Counted from the first letter of the stretch, positions 1-5,568 are shown. The stretch is 6,520 nt of DNA from Bacillota bacterium (GCA_019415425.1 DXZF01000068.1:1-6520), one strand, 5' to 3'. Translations and numbers: made by a program. Notes: a model not told the origin generated them from the sequence alone.

Positions 1-20
1 CTTTCTGCCCTTTTTGTTCC

Positions 21-977
21 TTATGCGTGGGGCCTTTTCACCTGCCACAGCGGCGCCTGGCCCTGGTACACGCGCACGATCTCCTGCGCCGCATGCAGCG
101 ACATGCGCATCCCCGCCTCACGGGTCTGCGCCGCGCTGTGCGGCGTCGCAATGACGTTCTCCAAATACAACAGCGGAATCATCCCGGGCGGTTCCTGCTC
201 AAACACGTCCAGCCCCGCGCCCGCGATCCGGCCCATTTTGAGCGCTTCATACAGCGCCTGCTGATCCACCACCTCGCCGCGCGCGCAGTTGATCAGATAC
301 GCCGTGGGCTTCATGTGCGAGAGCACGCGCGCGTCGATGCATCCGCGCGTCTGTGCGGTGACGGGCAAATGCAAGCTGACAAAGTCGGCCTGTGCGAACA
401 CCTCTTCCATTGTCTCGCACTTGTGCACGCCCTCTGGCATCTGCTGCTGCGAGAGAAACGGATCGTAGCACAGCACCTGCATCTCTAGCCCATGCATCGC
501 CTTTTGCGCCACCAGGCGGCCAATGCGCCCGCAGCCGATCAGGCCCAGCGCCTTTTGCTCCACATCCGTGCCCAGCGCCTCGTCCCGAATGCCGTAGTGC
601 CCGGCCAGAAATTCCCGGTTGACCACCATCAGCTGGTGCGCACACGCCAGCAGCAGGGCGATGGTATGCTCCGCCACGGCATTGGCGTTGCTCATCGGCG
701 CATTGCACACGATGATTCCACGCGCTTCACACGCATCCAGGTCGATGTTGTCCACCCCCACGCCGTGCCGCGCGATGATCTTCAGTTTGGGCGCCGCCTC
801 GATCACTGTACGCGTAAACGCATGTGTGCGCGCCAACACCGCATCGCACGATGCGATATCCCGCACAATGGATGCCTCATCGGTGCCCGACATCCACTTG
901 AGCGTCATCCCATGCTCGTCCAGCCACTGTGTCCCTGCCGGATGGATGCCCTTTGGCACCAGTACCGTCCATGCCAT
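21..977 (-). CDS. D-2-hydroxyacid dehydrogenase, phosphoglycerate-dehydrogenase-like, no ACT domain
   Basis: NAD(P)-dependent oxidoreductase of the D-isomer 2-hydroxyacid dehydrogenase family, 318 residues, predicted cytosolic. Seen: a split substrate-binding domain (about 1-100 and 285-318) around a Rossmann domain (about 105-280). The nucleotide loop is GCGRIG at 148-153, with an acidic residue at D172 (CYDPF) that favours NAD over NADP. The catalytic set is R233 (NCARGEVVD), E262 (FEQEP) and H280 (TPHSAAQT). The RHGVGVDNID and NAVAEHT motifs resemble SerA-type 3-phosphoglycerate dehydrogenases, but the protein stops where SerA would continue into an ACT or intervening domain. No serC or serB lies nearby, so hydroxypyruvate, glyoxylate or another 2-oxoacid is equally possible. 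Start: a frame extension to 986 would put GGGAGGG directly against its ATG with no spacing; the ATG at 975-977 has 9 bases of spacing and is preferred. Family certain, substrate not. Confidence 0.93.
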   Translation of the reverse strand: MAWTVLVPKGIHPAGTQWLDEHGMTLKWMSGTDEASIVRDIASCDAVLARTHAFTRTVIEAAPKLKIIARHGVGVDNIDLDACEARGIIVCNAPMSNANAVAEHTIALLLACAHQLMVVNREFLAGHYGIRDEALGTDVEQKALGLIGCGRIGRLVAQKAMHGLEMQVLCYDPFLSQQQMPEGVHKCETMEEVFAQADFVSLHLPVTAQTRGCIDARVLSHMKPTAYLINCARGEVVDQQALYEALKMGRIAGAGLDVFEQEPPGMIPLLYLENVIATPHSAAQTREAGMRMSLHAAQEIVRVYQGQAPLWQVKRPHA

Positions 978-1002
978 CTGCCTCATCCCTCCCGTTTTCT
1001 TT

Positions 1003-1011
1003 ATTGTAACA
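1003..1011 (-). promoter_or_regulatory. Extended -10 promoter for the hydroxyacid dehydrogenase
   Basis: On the minus strand TGT followed by TACAAT gives an extended -10 element (hexamer 1003-1008). No good -35 hexamer sits 17 bases upstream, which is acceptable for an extended -10 promoter. Transcription would start near 996, leaving a leader of about 20 bases that carries the GGGAGGG ribosome-binding site (987-993). The same TACAAT hexamer is used in front of glmS. Confidence 0.6.
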
Positions 1012-1041
1012 TGCGGCCCAGGCGCAGGCGTGCCCTCCCCC

Positions 1042-1106
1042 TTTCGTTGTTTGAAACGCTGAGGCCCGCGTTCGTTGCAGAAAGCACCCTATGCCTTACA
1101 ACGAAA
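1042..1106. repeat. Heptamer TTCGTTG in two direct copies and one inverted copy, 28 bases apart
   Basis: TTCGTTG occurs at 1043-1049 and 1071-1077, and its complement CAACGAA at 1099-1105. Start-to-start distance is 28 bases in both cases. The outer pair extends to a perfect 9-bp inverted repeat, TTTCGTTGT (1042-1050) with ACAACGAAA (1098-1106). It lies upstream of the dehydrogenase promoter and abuts the terminator hairpin at 1106. It may be an activator or repressor site, part of a larger fold, or chance. Confidence 0.35.
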
Positions 1107-1149
1107 ACGCCTTTTCAGTGCACGTGGTCTTGTGCGCTGAAAAGGCGTT
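1106..1149 (-). terminator. Intrinsic terminator downstream of the epimerase gene
   Basis: An 18-bp stem (arms 1106-1123 and 1132-1149, one T-G wobble, the outer 13 bp perfect) encloses an 8-base loop. Read on the minus strand it is followed by GTTTTCGTTGT, a modest T-rich tail. It lies about 110 bases past the epimerase stop and just before the dehydrogenase promoter, so it should insulate the two genes. The plus-strand tail is weaker. Confidence 0.75.
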
Positions 1150-1219
1150 GTTGCATTTCCCTCTCTCACTTCTGCACGCGCATACGTGCCGCCTGCAGAC
1201 TGGGGCGGTGTTTTGATTC

Positions 1220-1253
1220 GGCCCGGTGCCCATTGTGTGGCGTTGCACCGGCC
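1220..1253. other. GC-rich hairpin just after the epimerase stop codon
   Basis: GGCCCGGTGC (1220-1229) pairs with GCACCGGCC (1245-1253) with one bulged base, giving a 9-bp stem. It begins 6 bases past the epimerase stop on the minus strand. There is no T-run on either side, so it is more likely an mRNA 3'-end structure or processing barrier than a terminator by itself. Confidence 0.4.
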
Positions 1254-1259
1254 TTCTCT

Positions 1260-2141
1260 CTATATCGGTCGGATGACCATGCGGTGGTGGCCCGAGGTAA
1301 ACGGCTCCAACCGTTGTACGCAGCGCCTGGCGTCAAATGCATCGCCCTCATCTTTGAAGATGCCCGCACCGCACCACGGCTCCAGGCAGATAAACGGCGC
1401 CCGCTTTCCGGCAGGCGTCCACACGCCCAGATACGGGAAGTTTTCCCACGAGACTTCCACGCCGCGCCCGCTGGCCCGGCTCATGAGCGTAACCGTGTGC
1501 GATTGCAGCGTGTCAAACAGCAGCGCGTCCTCATCAAATAGCGCGTAATCGAGCAGCATCTGCCGCTGTTCCTGTAGCAGTGTCTTACGGTCATGCGGAT
1601 CGAATTCCTGCACGGCGCAGTCAAAGCGGGGCGCGTGTACCGTCTCCTCCTGTGCAAAGCGCAGCACGTAATTGCCGAAATTTTCGTCGCCCGGCAACGG
1701 GCAGATAAACGCCGGATGTGCGCCCAGATAGTACGGCATCTGGCAGTCGTTGCGGTTATCCACCTGATAGTCGATCGTCAGCGTGCAGTCGGTAAGCGTG
1801 TAGCGCAGCTGCAGGCCAAACTGGTACGGGTACATGCTCCGCGTCTGCGCGGTATCGTGCAGCATGAACAACACGCTGTTTTCGGTCTTCGAGATCACGT
1901 CGAATTCCATGTCCCGCGCAAAGCCGTGTTTGTTCAAATGGTACGTCTTTCCATCGATGACCGTGCAGTCGCCGCGCACGGCGCCCACGATGGGAAACAG
2001 CACGGGAGAAGAGCGGTTCCAGTACCGTTCATCGCGCTGGAAGATGTATTCGTTGCAGAACACGTCCTGAAACGAGCGCAGCTCCGCGCCCAGCGTATCC
2101 ATGACCACACACGCCGAATTGTTTTGCAATTGAATCTGCAT
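1260..2141 (-). CDS. Aldose 1-epimerase family protein (LacX-like galactose-mutarotase fold)
   Basis: Cytosolic 293-residue member of the galactose mutarotase-like superfamily, expected to interconvert the alpha and beta anomers of a hexose or a hexose phosphate. Seen: the amino-terminal YWNRSSPVLFPIVG block (40-53) typical of the LacX-like branch, then HGFARD with H72 and R76, then GAHPAF with H142, the likely catalytic acid, and ICLEPWCG with E254, the likely catalytic base. Length matches the family and there is no signal peptide. The start has a strong AGGGAGGA ribosome-binding site 5 bases upstream. The gene has its own candidate promoter and is followed by a strong terminator, so it is probably monocistronic. 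No sugar transporter or galactose gene is adjacent, so the substrate stays open. Family assignment is firm; physiological role is inference only. Confidence 0.92.
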   Translation of the reverse strand: MQIQLQNNSACVVMDTLGAELRSFQDVFCNEYIFQRDERYWNRSSPVLFPIVGAVRGDCTVIDGKTYHLNKHGFARDMEFDVISKTENSVLFMLHDTAQTRSMYPYQFGLQLRYTLTDCTLTIDYQVDNRNDCQMPYYLGAHPAFICPLPGDENFGNYVLRFAQEETVHAPRFDCAVQEFDPHDRKTLLQEQRQMLLDYALFDEDALLFDTLQSHTVTLMSRASGRGVEVSWENFPYLGVWTPAGKRAPFICLEPWCGAGIFKDEGDAFDARRCVQRLEPFTSGHHRMVIRPI

Positions 2142-2173
2142 GGGGATCCTCCCTGTGTTTCGGATTCGCCTCT

Positions 2174-2202
2174 ACCATACAATGCGCGCCTGCATTTGGC
2201 AA
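2174..2202 (-). promoter_or_regulatory. Candidate SigA promoter for the epimerase gene
   Basis: On the minus strand TTGCCA (2197-2202) and TATGGT (2174-2179) are separated by exactly 17 bases. They match the -35 consensus at five of six positions and the -10 at four of six. Predicted transcription start is near 2167, giving a leader of about 26 bases that includes the AGGGAGGA ribosome-binding site. Read-through from the esterase gene, 73 bases upstream, is also possible. Confidence 0.5.
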
Positions 2203-2214
2203 GCGAAAACCGCG

Positions 2215-2898
2215 CTATCGCGCAATGCCGTACAGCCATTGCGCCCCCTGCCGCCACCGCCCGTCGGGATCGGTAAAGTGCCCGCCCGGGTGCCACGCAA
2301 AGGTGACGGAGGCCTCCCCCAGATGCCGTGCGAGGATGTCCGCCGTCTGTTCGGTACAGGTGCGCACTGTGCGCATCAGGGCCGGTCCGCCCCGATGCTC
2401 CTTGCTTCCCAGCGACAGATAGACCCGGCTGTGCAAATCCGGCAAATGGGCGCACAGAAAGTCCATCCACCCCGCGTACCACAGCGAGCCGGACAGCGAG
2501 GCGGCCGCGCCGAATGCCCGGCTGCTGCACAGCGCCCACAACGCGAACAGGCCGCCCAGCGAATACCCCATGATCGACGTGTATTGCGCGCCGCGGCGAA
2601 CGGGATAACGGTGCGATAGTGCCACGAGCCATTTGTGTTCCAGCGCGTGTAAAAACGCCGGTCCCCCGCCCGAAAAGGGCGCGCGCCCCGGCAGGGCCGG
2701 CGCCGGCCACGGCGTGTAATCGTCATTCCAATCGCCCAGCGGGGCAAAAAACAGGTGGGTTGGGCACGCCTGCGCCAGGGCAGGCAGCCTCTTTGTCAGA
2801 TCGCCGCCACAGCAGACGGCTACCGGAAACGGCCCGCCTGTGGGCGGAACCCAAATGGCGCACGGCCGCCCTGCAATCGTACACGTCTCAAGCGGCAT
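2215..2898 (-). CDS. Putative esterase, alpha/beta-hydrolase fold (PF00756-like)
   Basis: Small 227-residue alpha/beta hydrolase, probably cytosolic because no signal peptide is seen. Seen: the nucleophile elbow GYSLGG with S113, preceded by the hydrophobic strand before it; a probable acid residue E167 in LSLGSKEHRGG; and a carboxy-terminal histidine H207 in WHPGGHFTDPDGRW. This arrangement, with an SKEH segment and a GGHF near the end, fits the putative esterase (Fes/IroE/esterase D-like) family. Substrate cannot be told: siderophore, acyl-sugar or other esters are all possible. Start: the frame stays open up to 2988, but those 30 residues are low-complexity and lack a ribosome-binding site, whereas the ATG at 2896-2898 has GGAGGA 7 bases upstream. 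It has its own promoter and follows the glmS hairpin. Near the stop only a tiny hairpin (GCGC-GATA-GCGC then GGTTTT) is present, so read-through into the epimerase gene is possible. Confidence 0.88.
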   Translation of the reverse strand: MPLETCTIAGRPCAIWVPPTGGPFPVAVCCGGDLTKRLPALAQACPTHLFFAPLGDWNDDYTPWPAPALPGRAPFSGGGPAFLHALEHKWLVALSHRYPVRRGAQYTSIMGYSLGGLFALWALCSSRAFGAAASLSGSLWYAGWMDFLCAHLPDLHSRVYLSLGSKEHRGGPALMRTVRTCTEQTADILARHLGEASVTFAWHPGGHFTDPDGRWRQGAQWLYGIAR

Positions 2899-2938
2899 CG
2901 CACATTCCTCCTCTTGCTCAGCGCACTTGTCATCGGCC

Positions 2939-2947
2939 ATTTTATCA
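2939..2947 (-). promoter_or_regulatory. Extended -10 promoter for the esterase gene
   Basis: TGA directly precedes TAAAAT (2939-2944) on the minus strand, an extended -10 matching the hexamer consensus at five of six positions. No clear -35 is present at 17 bases. Transcription would begin near 2932 with a leader of about 34 bases. Confidence 0.5.
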
Positions 2948-2952
2948 CATCG

Positions 2953-2987
2953 TGCCCTGCGCCTGCAGTGCACGCGCGGGCAGGGCA
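2953..2987. promoter_or_regulatory. Inverted repeat over the -35 region of the esterase promoter
   Basis: TGCCCTGC (2953-2960) and GCAGGGCA (2980-2987) form a perfect 8-bp inverted repeat with a 19-base spacer. It covers the place where a -35 element would lie and starts 5 bases upstream of the extended -10. It could be a regulator-binding dyad, or in read-through RNA from glmS an extra hairpin. The assignment rests on position and symmetry only. Confidence 0.35.
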
Positions 2988-2994
2988 TCGAAAT

Positions 2995-3013
2995 CGCAAA
3001 GATGCCCTTTGCG
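2995..3013. other. Small hairpin in the glmS-esterase gap
   Basis: CGCAAAG (2995-3001) and CTTTGCG (3007-3013) form a 7-bp stem with a 5-base loop. On the minus strand it is followed by ATTTCGAT. It sits just past the larger glmS hairpin and may act with it as a tandem terminator, though the T-run is poor. Confidence 0.35.
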
Positions 3014-3020
3014 CAAATAC

Positions 3021-3055
3021 ACAGGCGGCACGGTCCGATGGGCCGTGCCGCCTGT
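3021..3055 (-). terminator. Probable terminator hairpin after glmS
   Basis: A 16-bp stem (3021-3036 with 3040-3055, one G-U wobble) closes on a 3-base loop, 47 bases past the glmS stop. The GC-rich stem is very stable, but the minus-strand tail GTATTTGCGC has few Ts, so termination may be incomplete or the hairpin may mainly protect the glmS 3' end. Confidence 0.6.
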
Positions 3056-3102
3056 ATCTTGCATGTGCGTGCCGCACATCGTATTCGTTGTAACGGGCGG
3101 CG

Positions 3103-4938
3103 TTATTCCACCGTCACGCTCTTGGCCAGATTGCGCGGCTGATCGATATCGCACCCGCGCTCGAGCGCCATGTAGTACGCAAACAGCTGCGTGGGGATGG
3201 TCACCAGCGCCGGCGCAAACAGGTCGGGGCACTCCGGAATCTCCCACACTTCGTCGACTTCGGGCGCCACGCGCGCATCGCCGGCGGCCGCAATGGCCAG
3301 CACGTGCGCACCACGCACCTTGACCTCCTTGATGTTGCTGATCATCTTGTCGATCAGCGCGCGCTGCGTGCACAGCGCGATCACCATGGTGCCGTCCTCA
3401 ATGAGCGAGATGGTGCCGTGCTTGAGCTCGCCCGCCGCATACGCCTCGGTCTGCACGTACGAGATCTCCTTGAGTTTGAGCGCCGCCTCCATGGAGAGCG
3501 TGTAGTCCAGATTGCGGCCAATGTAAAAGCCGTTGTGCGCCGCGCGGAACTTGTTGGCCATGCGCGCATACACTTCCCACTGGTCCACCAGTTGCTGCGC
3601 TTTGGGCGTCAACGCCTCCAGCTCCCCAATATACTGATCCACTTCCTGCGCATTCATGCGGCCGCGCTTTTGCGCCAGATCCGCCGCAAATGCATAGATG
3701 ACCATCAGCTGCGAGATGAACGCCTTGGTGGACGCCACCGCAATCTCGGGGCCCGCCCAGGTGTGGATGACGTAATCCGCCTCGCGCGCGATGCTGCTTC
3801 CCACCACATTGGTGATGGCCATGACCTTGATCCCGCGCTTTTTGGCCTCGCGCATGGCGGCAATGGTGTCCGCCGTCTCACCGCTCTGGCTGATGACGAT
3901 GAACAGCGTATTGTCGCGCAGAATCGGGTTGCGGTAACGGAATTCCGAAGCGATTTCTACCTCTGTCGGCAGGCCTGCCACCTGTTCAAACACGATGCGG
4001 CCCACCAGCCCGGCGTGATACGCCGTGCCGCAGGCACAGATGGTGATCTGCTCAAACGCATTGGCCTGTGCCTTGTCAAAGGGCATCACGTCGTCGCGCA
4101 GCGTGCGCAGGCCGTCTTTTTGCTGCACCAGCGGGGCCAGCGTATTGTGCAGCGCCGCGGGCTCTTCGTGGATCTCTTTGAGCATGAAGTGCGCAAATCC
4201 GCCCTTTTCCGCCGCCTTGACATCCCAGTCCACGTGGATGGGCGTCTTTTCAATCTGGTTGCCCATCGGGTCAAAGAACGAGATGCCCTGGGGGTTGGCC
4301 ACGGCGATGTCCATATCGTCCAGCAGGTACACTTCGCGCGTGTATTCCAGCAGCGCCGGGATGTCAGAGGCCAACAGCGACCCGTGCTCGCACTGCCCCA
4401 TTACCAGCGGGCTGTCCTTGCGGGTACAGTAGATGGTCTCCGGCTCATGCGCGCTGATGATGCCCAGTGCAAACGAGCCCTGCAGCATCGGCAGGATGCG
4501 GCAGATGGTCTGCAGCATGTTGTCCTCGTAATACATCTTGATCAGGTGCGCCACCACTTCGGTGTCGGTTTCAGAAGAGAACACACAGCCCTTGGCCACC
4601 AAGCTCTCCTTGAGCTCCATGTAGTTTTCAATGATGCCGTTGTGCACCACCGCAATCTCTCCCGCCTCATCGGTGTGAGGATGCGAGTTGATATCCGACG
4701 GGGCGCCATGCGTAGCCCAGCGGGTGTGGCCAATGCCCATCGTTCCCGCCACCGGGTTCTGCTCGACGCGTTTATTCAATTCGGCCAGCTTTCCCTTGGC
4801 CTTTCGCACTTCGATCTTGTCCTCGTTGAATACAGCTATCCCCGCGCTGTCATAACCACGGTACTCCAGGCGTGCCAGGCCGCGCAGCAAAATGGGCGCC
4901 ACCTGCTCGCTTCCGGTATACCCGACGATTCCGCACAT
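3103..4938 (-). CDS. glmS: Glutamine--fructose-6-phosphate aminotransferase (isomerizing)
   Basis: Cytosolic enzyme making glucosamine 6-phosphate and glutamate from fructose 6-phosphate and glutamine, the committed step to UDP-N-acetylglucosamine for peptidoglycan. Full length at 611 residues. Seen: a class II glutaminase domain (2 to about 220) with nucleophile Cys2 after Met removal (MCGIVGY), HTRWATHG with R73, NGIIENY at 100-106 and SSETDTEVV with D125. A first SIS domain (about 290-425) has CACGTAYHAG (301-310), SQSGET (350-355) and ASTKAF (402-407). A second (about 460-595) has EAALKLKEISY with K488 and E491, and GELKHG with H507. The closing PRNLAKSVTVE carries the conserved lysine K606. 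All key residues sit three positions beyond their E. coli equivalents. AAGGAGG (4948-4954) lies 9 bases before the ATG. It is divergent from a ribbon-helix-helix gene and no hexosamine gene such as glmM is adjacent. No frameshift or missing residue was found. Confidence 0.99.
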   Translation of the reverse strand: MCGIVGYTGSEQVAPILLRGLARLEYRGYDSAGIAVFNEDKIEVRKAKGKLAELNKRVEQNPVAGTMGIGHTRWATHGAPSDINSHPHTDEAGEIAVVHNGIIENYMELKESLVAKGCVFSSETDTEVVAHLIKMYYEDNMLQTICRILPMLQGSFALGIISAHEPETIYCTRKDSPLVMGQCEHGSLLASDIPALLEYTREVYLLDDMDIAVANPQGISFFDPMGNQIEKTPIHVDWDVKAAEKGGFAHFMLKEIHEEPAALHNTLAPLVQQKDGLRTLRDDVMPFDKAQANAFEQITICACGTAYHAGLVGRIVFEQVAGLPTEVEIASEFRYRNPILRDNTLFIVISQSGETADTIAAMREAKKRGIKVMAITNVVGSSIAREADYVIHTWAGPEIAVASTKAFISQLMVIYAFAADLAQKRGRMNAQEVDQYIGELEALTPKAQQLVDQWEVYARMANKFRAAHNGFYIGRNLDYTLSMEAALKLKEISYVQTEAYAAGELKHGTISLIEDGTMVIALCTQRALIDKMISNIKEVKVRGAHVLAIAAAGDARVAPEVDEVWEIPECPDLFAPALVTIPTQLFAYYMALERGCDIDQPRNLAKSVTVE

Positions 4939-4969
4939 GGGTCATAACCTCCTTCAGAAAAGTCAACTC

Positions 4970-4998
4970 ATTGTATCATTCCAATGTTTTTTGGTCAA
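4970..4998 (-). promoter_or_regulatory. SigA-type glmS promoter with a very short leader
   Basis: On the minus strand TTGACC (4993-4998) and TACAAT (4970-4975) are spaced by exactly 17 bases, and TGA precedes the -10, giving an extended element. Each hexamer matches the consensus at five of six positions. Transcription would start near 4963, leaving about 25 bases before the glmS ATG, filled mostly by the AAGGAGG ribosome-binding site. Confidence 0.8.
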
Positions 4999-5276
4999 TC
5001 GACGCGCTTTGTGTCGTCCCTACTGCCCATGTCCCACGCGGCTCCCCGCAAGCGCTGCACCCGGGGGCGCGGGGGCCGCTCCACGGTAAGACGCTATGTT
5101 GGGCCTCCCCATTTGATGCGTCAGGGCCTCTATGACATGGAATCTTGTGTCACGCGCACACTTCTCGCACATTTCCTTGCAAATTTTGCTTGCATTTTTC
5201 TTTCCGCCCTCACAAAACGCCAAAAACCGCATGTAGTACACTATATGTCTTTCATAATCTGACCGAAGGGAAAGTC
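4999..5276. other. Intergenic region between glmS and the ribbon-helix-helix promoter, no gene seen
   Basis: Left part (about 5000-5130) is GC-rich and structured: a hairpin at 5000-5016 just upstream of the glmS -35, the strong hairpin at 5038-5079, and GACGC (5090-5094) with GCGTC (5117-5121) closing around TGGG/CCCA. GGGCCTC appears twice (5101-5107, 5124-5130). Right part (about 5145-5276) is AT-rich, with 26 of 60 bases G or C at 5161-5220, and holds CTTGCA twice. A minus-strand open frame (5020-5292) and a 34-codon plus-strand frame (5132-5236) lack ribosome-binding sites. I recognise no tRNA, SRP RNA, 6S RNA or glmS ribozyme signature. Confidence 0.5.
5038..5079. other. Strong GC-rich hairpin upstream of the glmS promoter
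   Basis: GCGGCTCCCCGC (5038-5049) pairs with GCGGGGGCCGC (5069-5079) as an 11-bp stem with one bulged T at 5043. The 19-base loop contains AGCGCT and CCCGGG palindromes. There is no T-run on either side, so it is not a standard intrinsic terminator. It could belong to an unrecognised RNA or act as a DNA-level element; the function is unknown. Confidence 0.45.
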
Positions 5277-5301
5277 CATACAATATGTGCATTTCTGTAT
5301 G
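5277..5301. promoter_or_regulatory. Dyad 1, CATACA-N13-TGTATG, upstream edge of the ribbon-helix-helix promoter
   Basis: CATACA (5277-5282) and TGTATG (5296-5301) form an inverted repeat covering the -35 region and touching the extended -10. The same half-sites recur in a second dyad downstream of the start of transcription. Ribbon-helix-helix proteins commonly bind such short repeated half-sites in their own promoters, so autorepression is the favoured reading; this is inference. Confidence 0.5.
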
Positions 5302-5308
5302 TTATAAT
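5300..5308 (+). promoter_or_regulatory. Extended -10 promoter of the ribbon-helix-helix gene
   Basis: TGT followed by a perfect TATAAT (5303-5308) gives a full-consensus extended -10. No good -35 is found at 16 to 18 bases upstream. Transcription would start near 5315, with a leader of about 55 bases holding the second dyad and the ribosome-binding site. Confidence 0.7.
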
Positions 5309-5321
5309 GAGCACACAGAGG

Positions 5322-5347
5322 CATACATTGCACGGCATGAATGTATG
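5322..5347. promoter_or_regulatory. Dyad 2, CATACATT-N10-AATGTATG, in the ribbon-helix-helix leader
   Basis: CATACATT (5322-5329) and AATGTATG (5340-5347) are a perfect 8-bp inverted repeat. The outer six bases equal those of dyad 1, with N14 instead of N13 between them. Bound protein here and at dyad 1 would bracket the -10 element. As RNA it would be a weak AT-rich hairpin 8 bases before the ribosome-binding site, so a translational role is an alternative. Confidence 0.5.
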
Positions 5348-5369
5348 TAATTTTAGGTGGGGTGATCAT

Positions 5370-5528
5370 ATGGCCGTAGAGAAAAAGGTGTATAGTTTCC
5401 GCTTTGACGAGCGCCTCGTTGACCAACTCAAATACTATGCGCAGGAAGAGAACCGCACGCTCTCCAATTTTGTGGAGACCATCTTAAAGGAGTACCTCAA
5501 TCAAAAATCCATACAGGAAACCGCATGA
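5370..5528 (+). CDS. Small ribbon-helix-helix (CopG/Arc/MetJ-type) DNA-binding protein
   Basis: A 52-residue protein that fits a whole ribbon-helix-helix subunit. Seen: an amino-terminal alternating strand VYSFRF (7-12) that would pair in a dimer and enter the DNA major groove; helix A from about D13 to E27; the turn NRTLSN (28-33), where a Ser/Thr commonly caps helix B; and helix B to about N44. The short polar tail has no toxin-binding extension. It probably acts as a cytosolic dimeric repressor. Start: AGGTGGGG sits about 9 bases before the ATG at 5370; the ATG at 5337 in the same frame has no ribosome-binding site and lies within dyad 2. It has its own promoter and terminator and no toxin, relaxase or plasmid gene next to it, so it looks monocistronic. 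Its DNA is more AT-rich than glmS. Orphan antitoxin or stand-alone regulator are both possible. Confidence 0.85.
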   Translation: MAVEKKVYSFRFDERLVDQLKYYAQEENRTLSNFVETILKEYLNQKSIQETA

Positions 5529-5530
5529 TC

Positions 5531-5568
5531 AAGCAAAAGGGTCTGCCCCACGGCAGGCCCTTTTGCTT
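5531..5568 (+). terminator. Intrinsic terminator of the ribbon-helix-helix gene
   Basis: A 17-bp stem (5531-5547 with 5552-5568, one G-U wobble) closes on the 4-base loop CCAC, starting 2 bases after the stop codon. The stem has the AAGCAAAAGGG / CCCTTTTGCTT layout common in Bacillota, so the T-rich stretch is partly inside the stem and continues as GGTTT. The A-rich left arm makes it plausibly bidirectional, also stopping minus-strand transcripts arriving from 5784. Confidence 0.85.

Noticed and set aside
1..20. Possible terminator half after the dehydrogenase stop
   Set aside because: On the minus strand an A-rich stretch followed by GGGCAG continues out of the window, but the other arm is not visible, so nothing can be claimed.
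492..1541. 349-codon plus-strand open frame
   Set aside because: It runs antisense across the dehydrogenase, a terminator hairpin and the end of the epimerase gene, is Arg/His-rich and has no ribosome-binding site.
2899..2988. 30-residue amino-terminal extension of the esterase
   Set aside because: It lacks a ribosome-binding site, spans the likely promoter, and the internal ATG at 2898 has a well-spaced GGAGGA.
3304..4947. 547-codon plus-strand open frame opposite glmS
   Set aside because: It is the antisense shadow of a complete, well-conserved glmS; GC-rich codon use keeps the opposite strand open. Composition is His/Arg/Leu-rich without any family motif.
5132..5236. 34-residue hydrophobic plus-strand mini-frame
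   Set aside because: No ribosome-binding site before the ATG and no promoter; it looks like chance in AT-rich DNA.
4999..5280. glmS ribozyme, SRP RNA, 6S RNA or tRNA in the divergent gap
   Set aside because: None of the conserved core sequences I know for these RNAs was seen on either strand; only a covariance search could exclude them fully.
5020..5292. 90-codon minus-strand open frame upstream of glmS
   Set aside because: The middle part reads somewhat like protein, with several Cys and Lys, but no ribosome-binding site precedes its ATG, it overlaps the dyad and promoter region of the plus-strand gene, and its end is low-complexity GC-rich sequence covering the hairpin at 5038-5079.
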